Assembly: GCA_905116865.2 (NCBI GenBank)
Contig: CAJHNH020007601.1
Location: 330,450-394,449 of the forward strand
Direction of reading: 5' to 3'
From: Candidula unifasciata
Taxonomy: Eukaryota > Mollusca > Gastropoda > Stylommatophora > Geomitridae
Length of the DNA stretch: 64,000 bases
Part shown: in pieces, positions 63,961-64,000 of the stretch
How the letters are laid out: every line of letters begins with the position of its first letter
How positions within the stretch are numbered: position 1 is the stretch's first letter
Notes under the pieces: generated by a model
What the model was told of the DNA's origin: nothing
Databases searched by the model: none
Seen by the model: only the letters and a program-made list of their open reading frames with translations
Made by a program: the position numbers and the translations under genes

Positions 63961-64000
63961 CTGATTCTGTGGCCCCGCTGACTGGTCCCTGCACTCACGG

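Overview
This is animal (metazoan) nuclear DNA: one long, intron-rich gene set in a dense field of transposable elements. Codon-level similarity to a phospholipase C, GT-AG introns of 1.7-8.3 kb, tRNA-derived repeats, Helitrons, hAT, piggyBac-like and many non-LTR retrotransposon remnants all fit an invertebrate. The retrotransposon proteins look most like those I associate with molluscs, so a lophotrochozoan, perhaps a gastropod, is my guess. I see no ribosomal RNA, CRISPR, operon or functional tRNA gene.

Layout. Positions 1-6,200 hold broken non-LTR retrotransposon pieces, including two small insertions with exact 12-bp target duplications. Positions 6,199-17,949 are one hAT DNA transposon (14-bp inverted ends) inflated by nesting. 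A 5'-truncated non-LTR element sits in it, and so does a complete two-LTR retroelement (9,120-16,298; 555-bp LTRs differing at 3 sites; 5-bp target duplication), which itself contains another retrotransposon fragment. Positions 18,586-20,690 hold a retrotransposon tail, a piggyBac-like element and an inverted repeat around a tRNA-like unit.

The only host gene I can support is a phospholipase C beta of the PLCB1 type on the + strand. Nine coding exons from 21,520 to 61,335 give 340 codons in continuous phase: PH domain, EF-hand region and the first catalytic histidine of the X box. The rest lies beyond the right edge. Exon 7 has a decayed tandem copy 187 bp downstream that keeps both splice sites but is 2 nt short.

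The introns hold three Helitrons (two with both ends), a hAT-type miniature element that captured a retrotransposon tail (second copy at 2.2-2.6 kb), a 421-bp foldback element, tRNA-derived SINE-like units, a 3.7-kb non-LTR element with intact ends but a gutted endonuclease, and at least seven fragments of one RNase H-encoding retrotransposon lineage. Nothing suggests these elements contribute to the host protein. The interest lies in the layered insertion history, which can be ordered from breakpoints, target duplications and a paralogous empty site inside this window.
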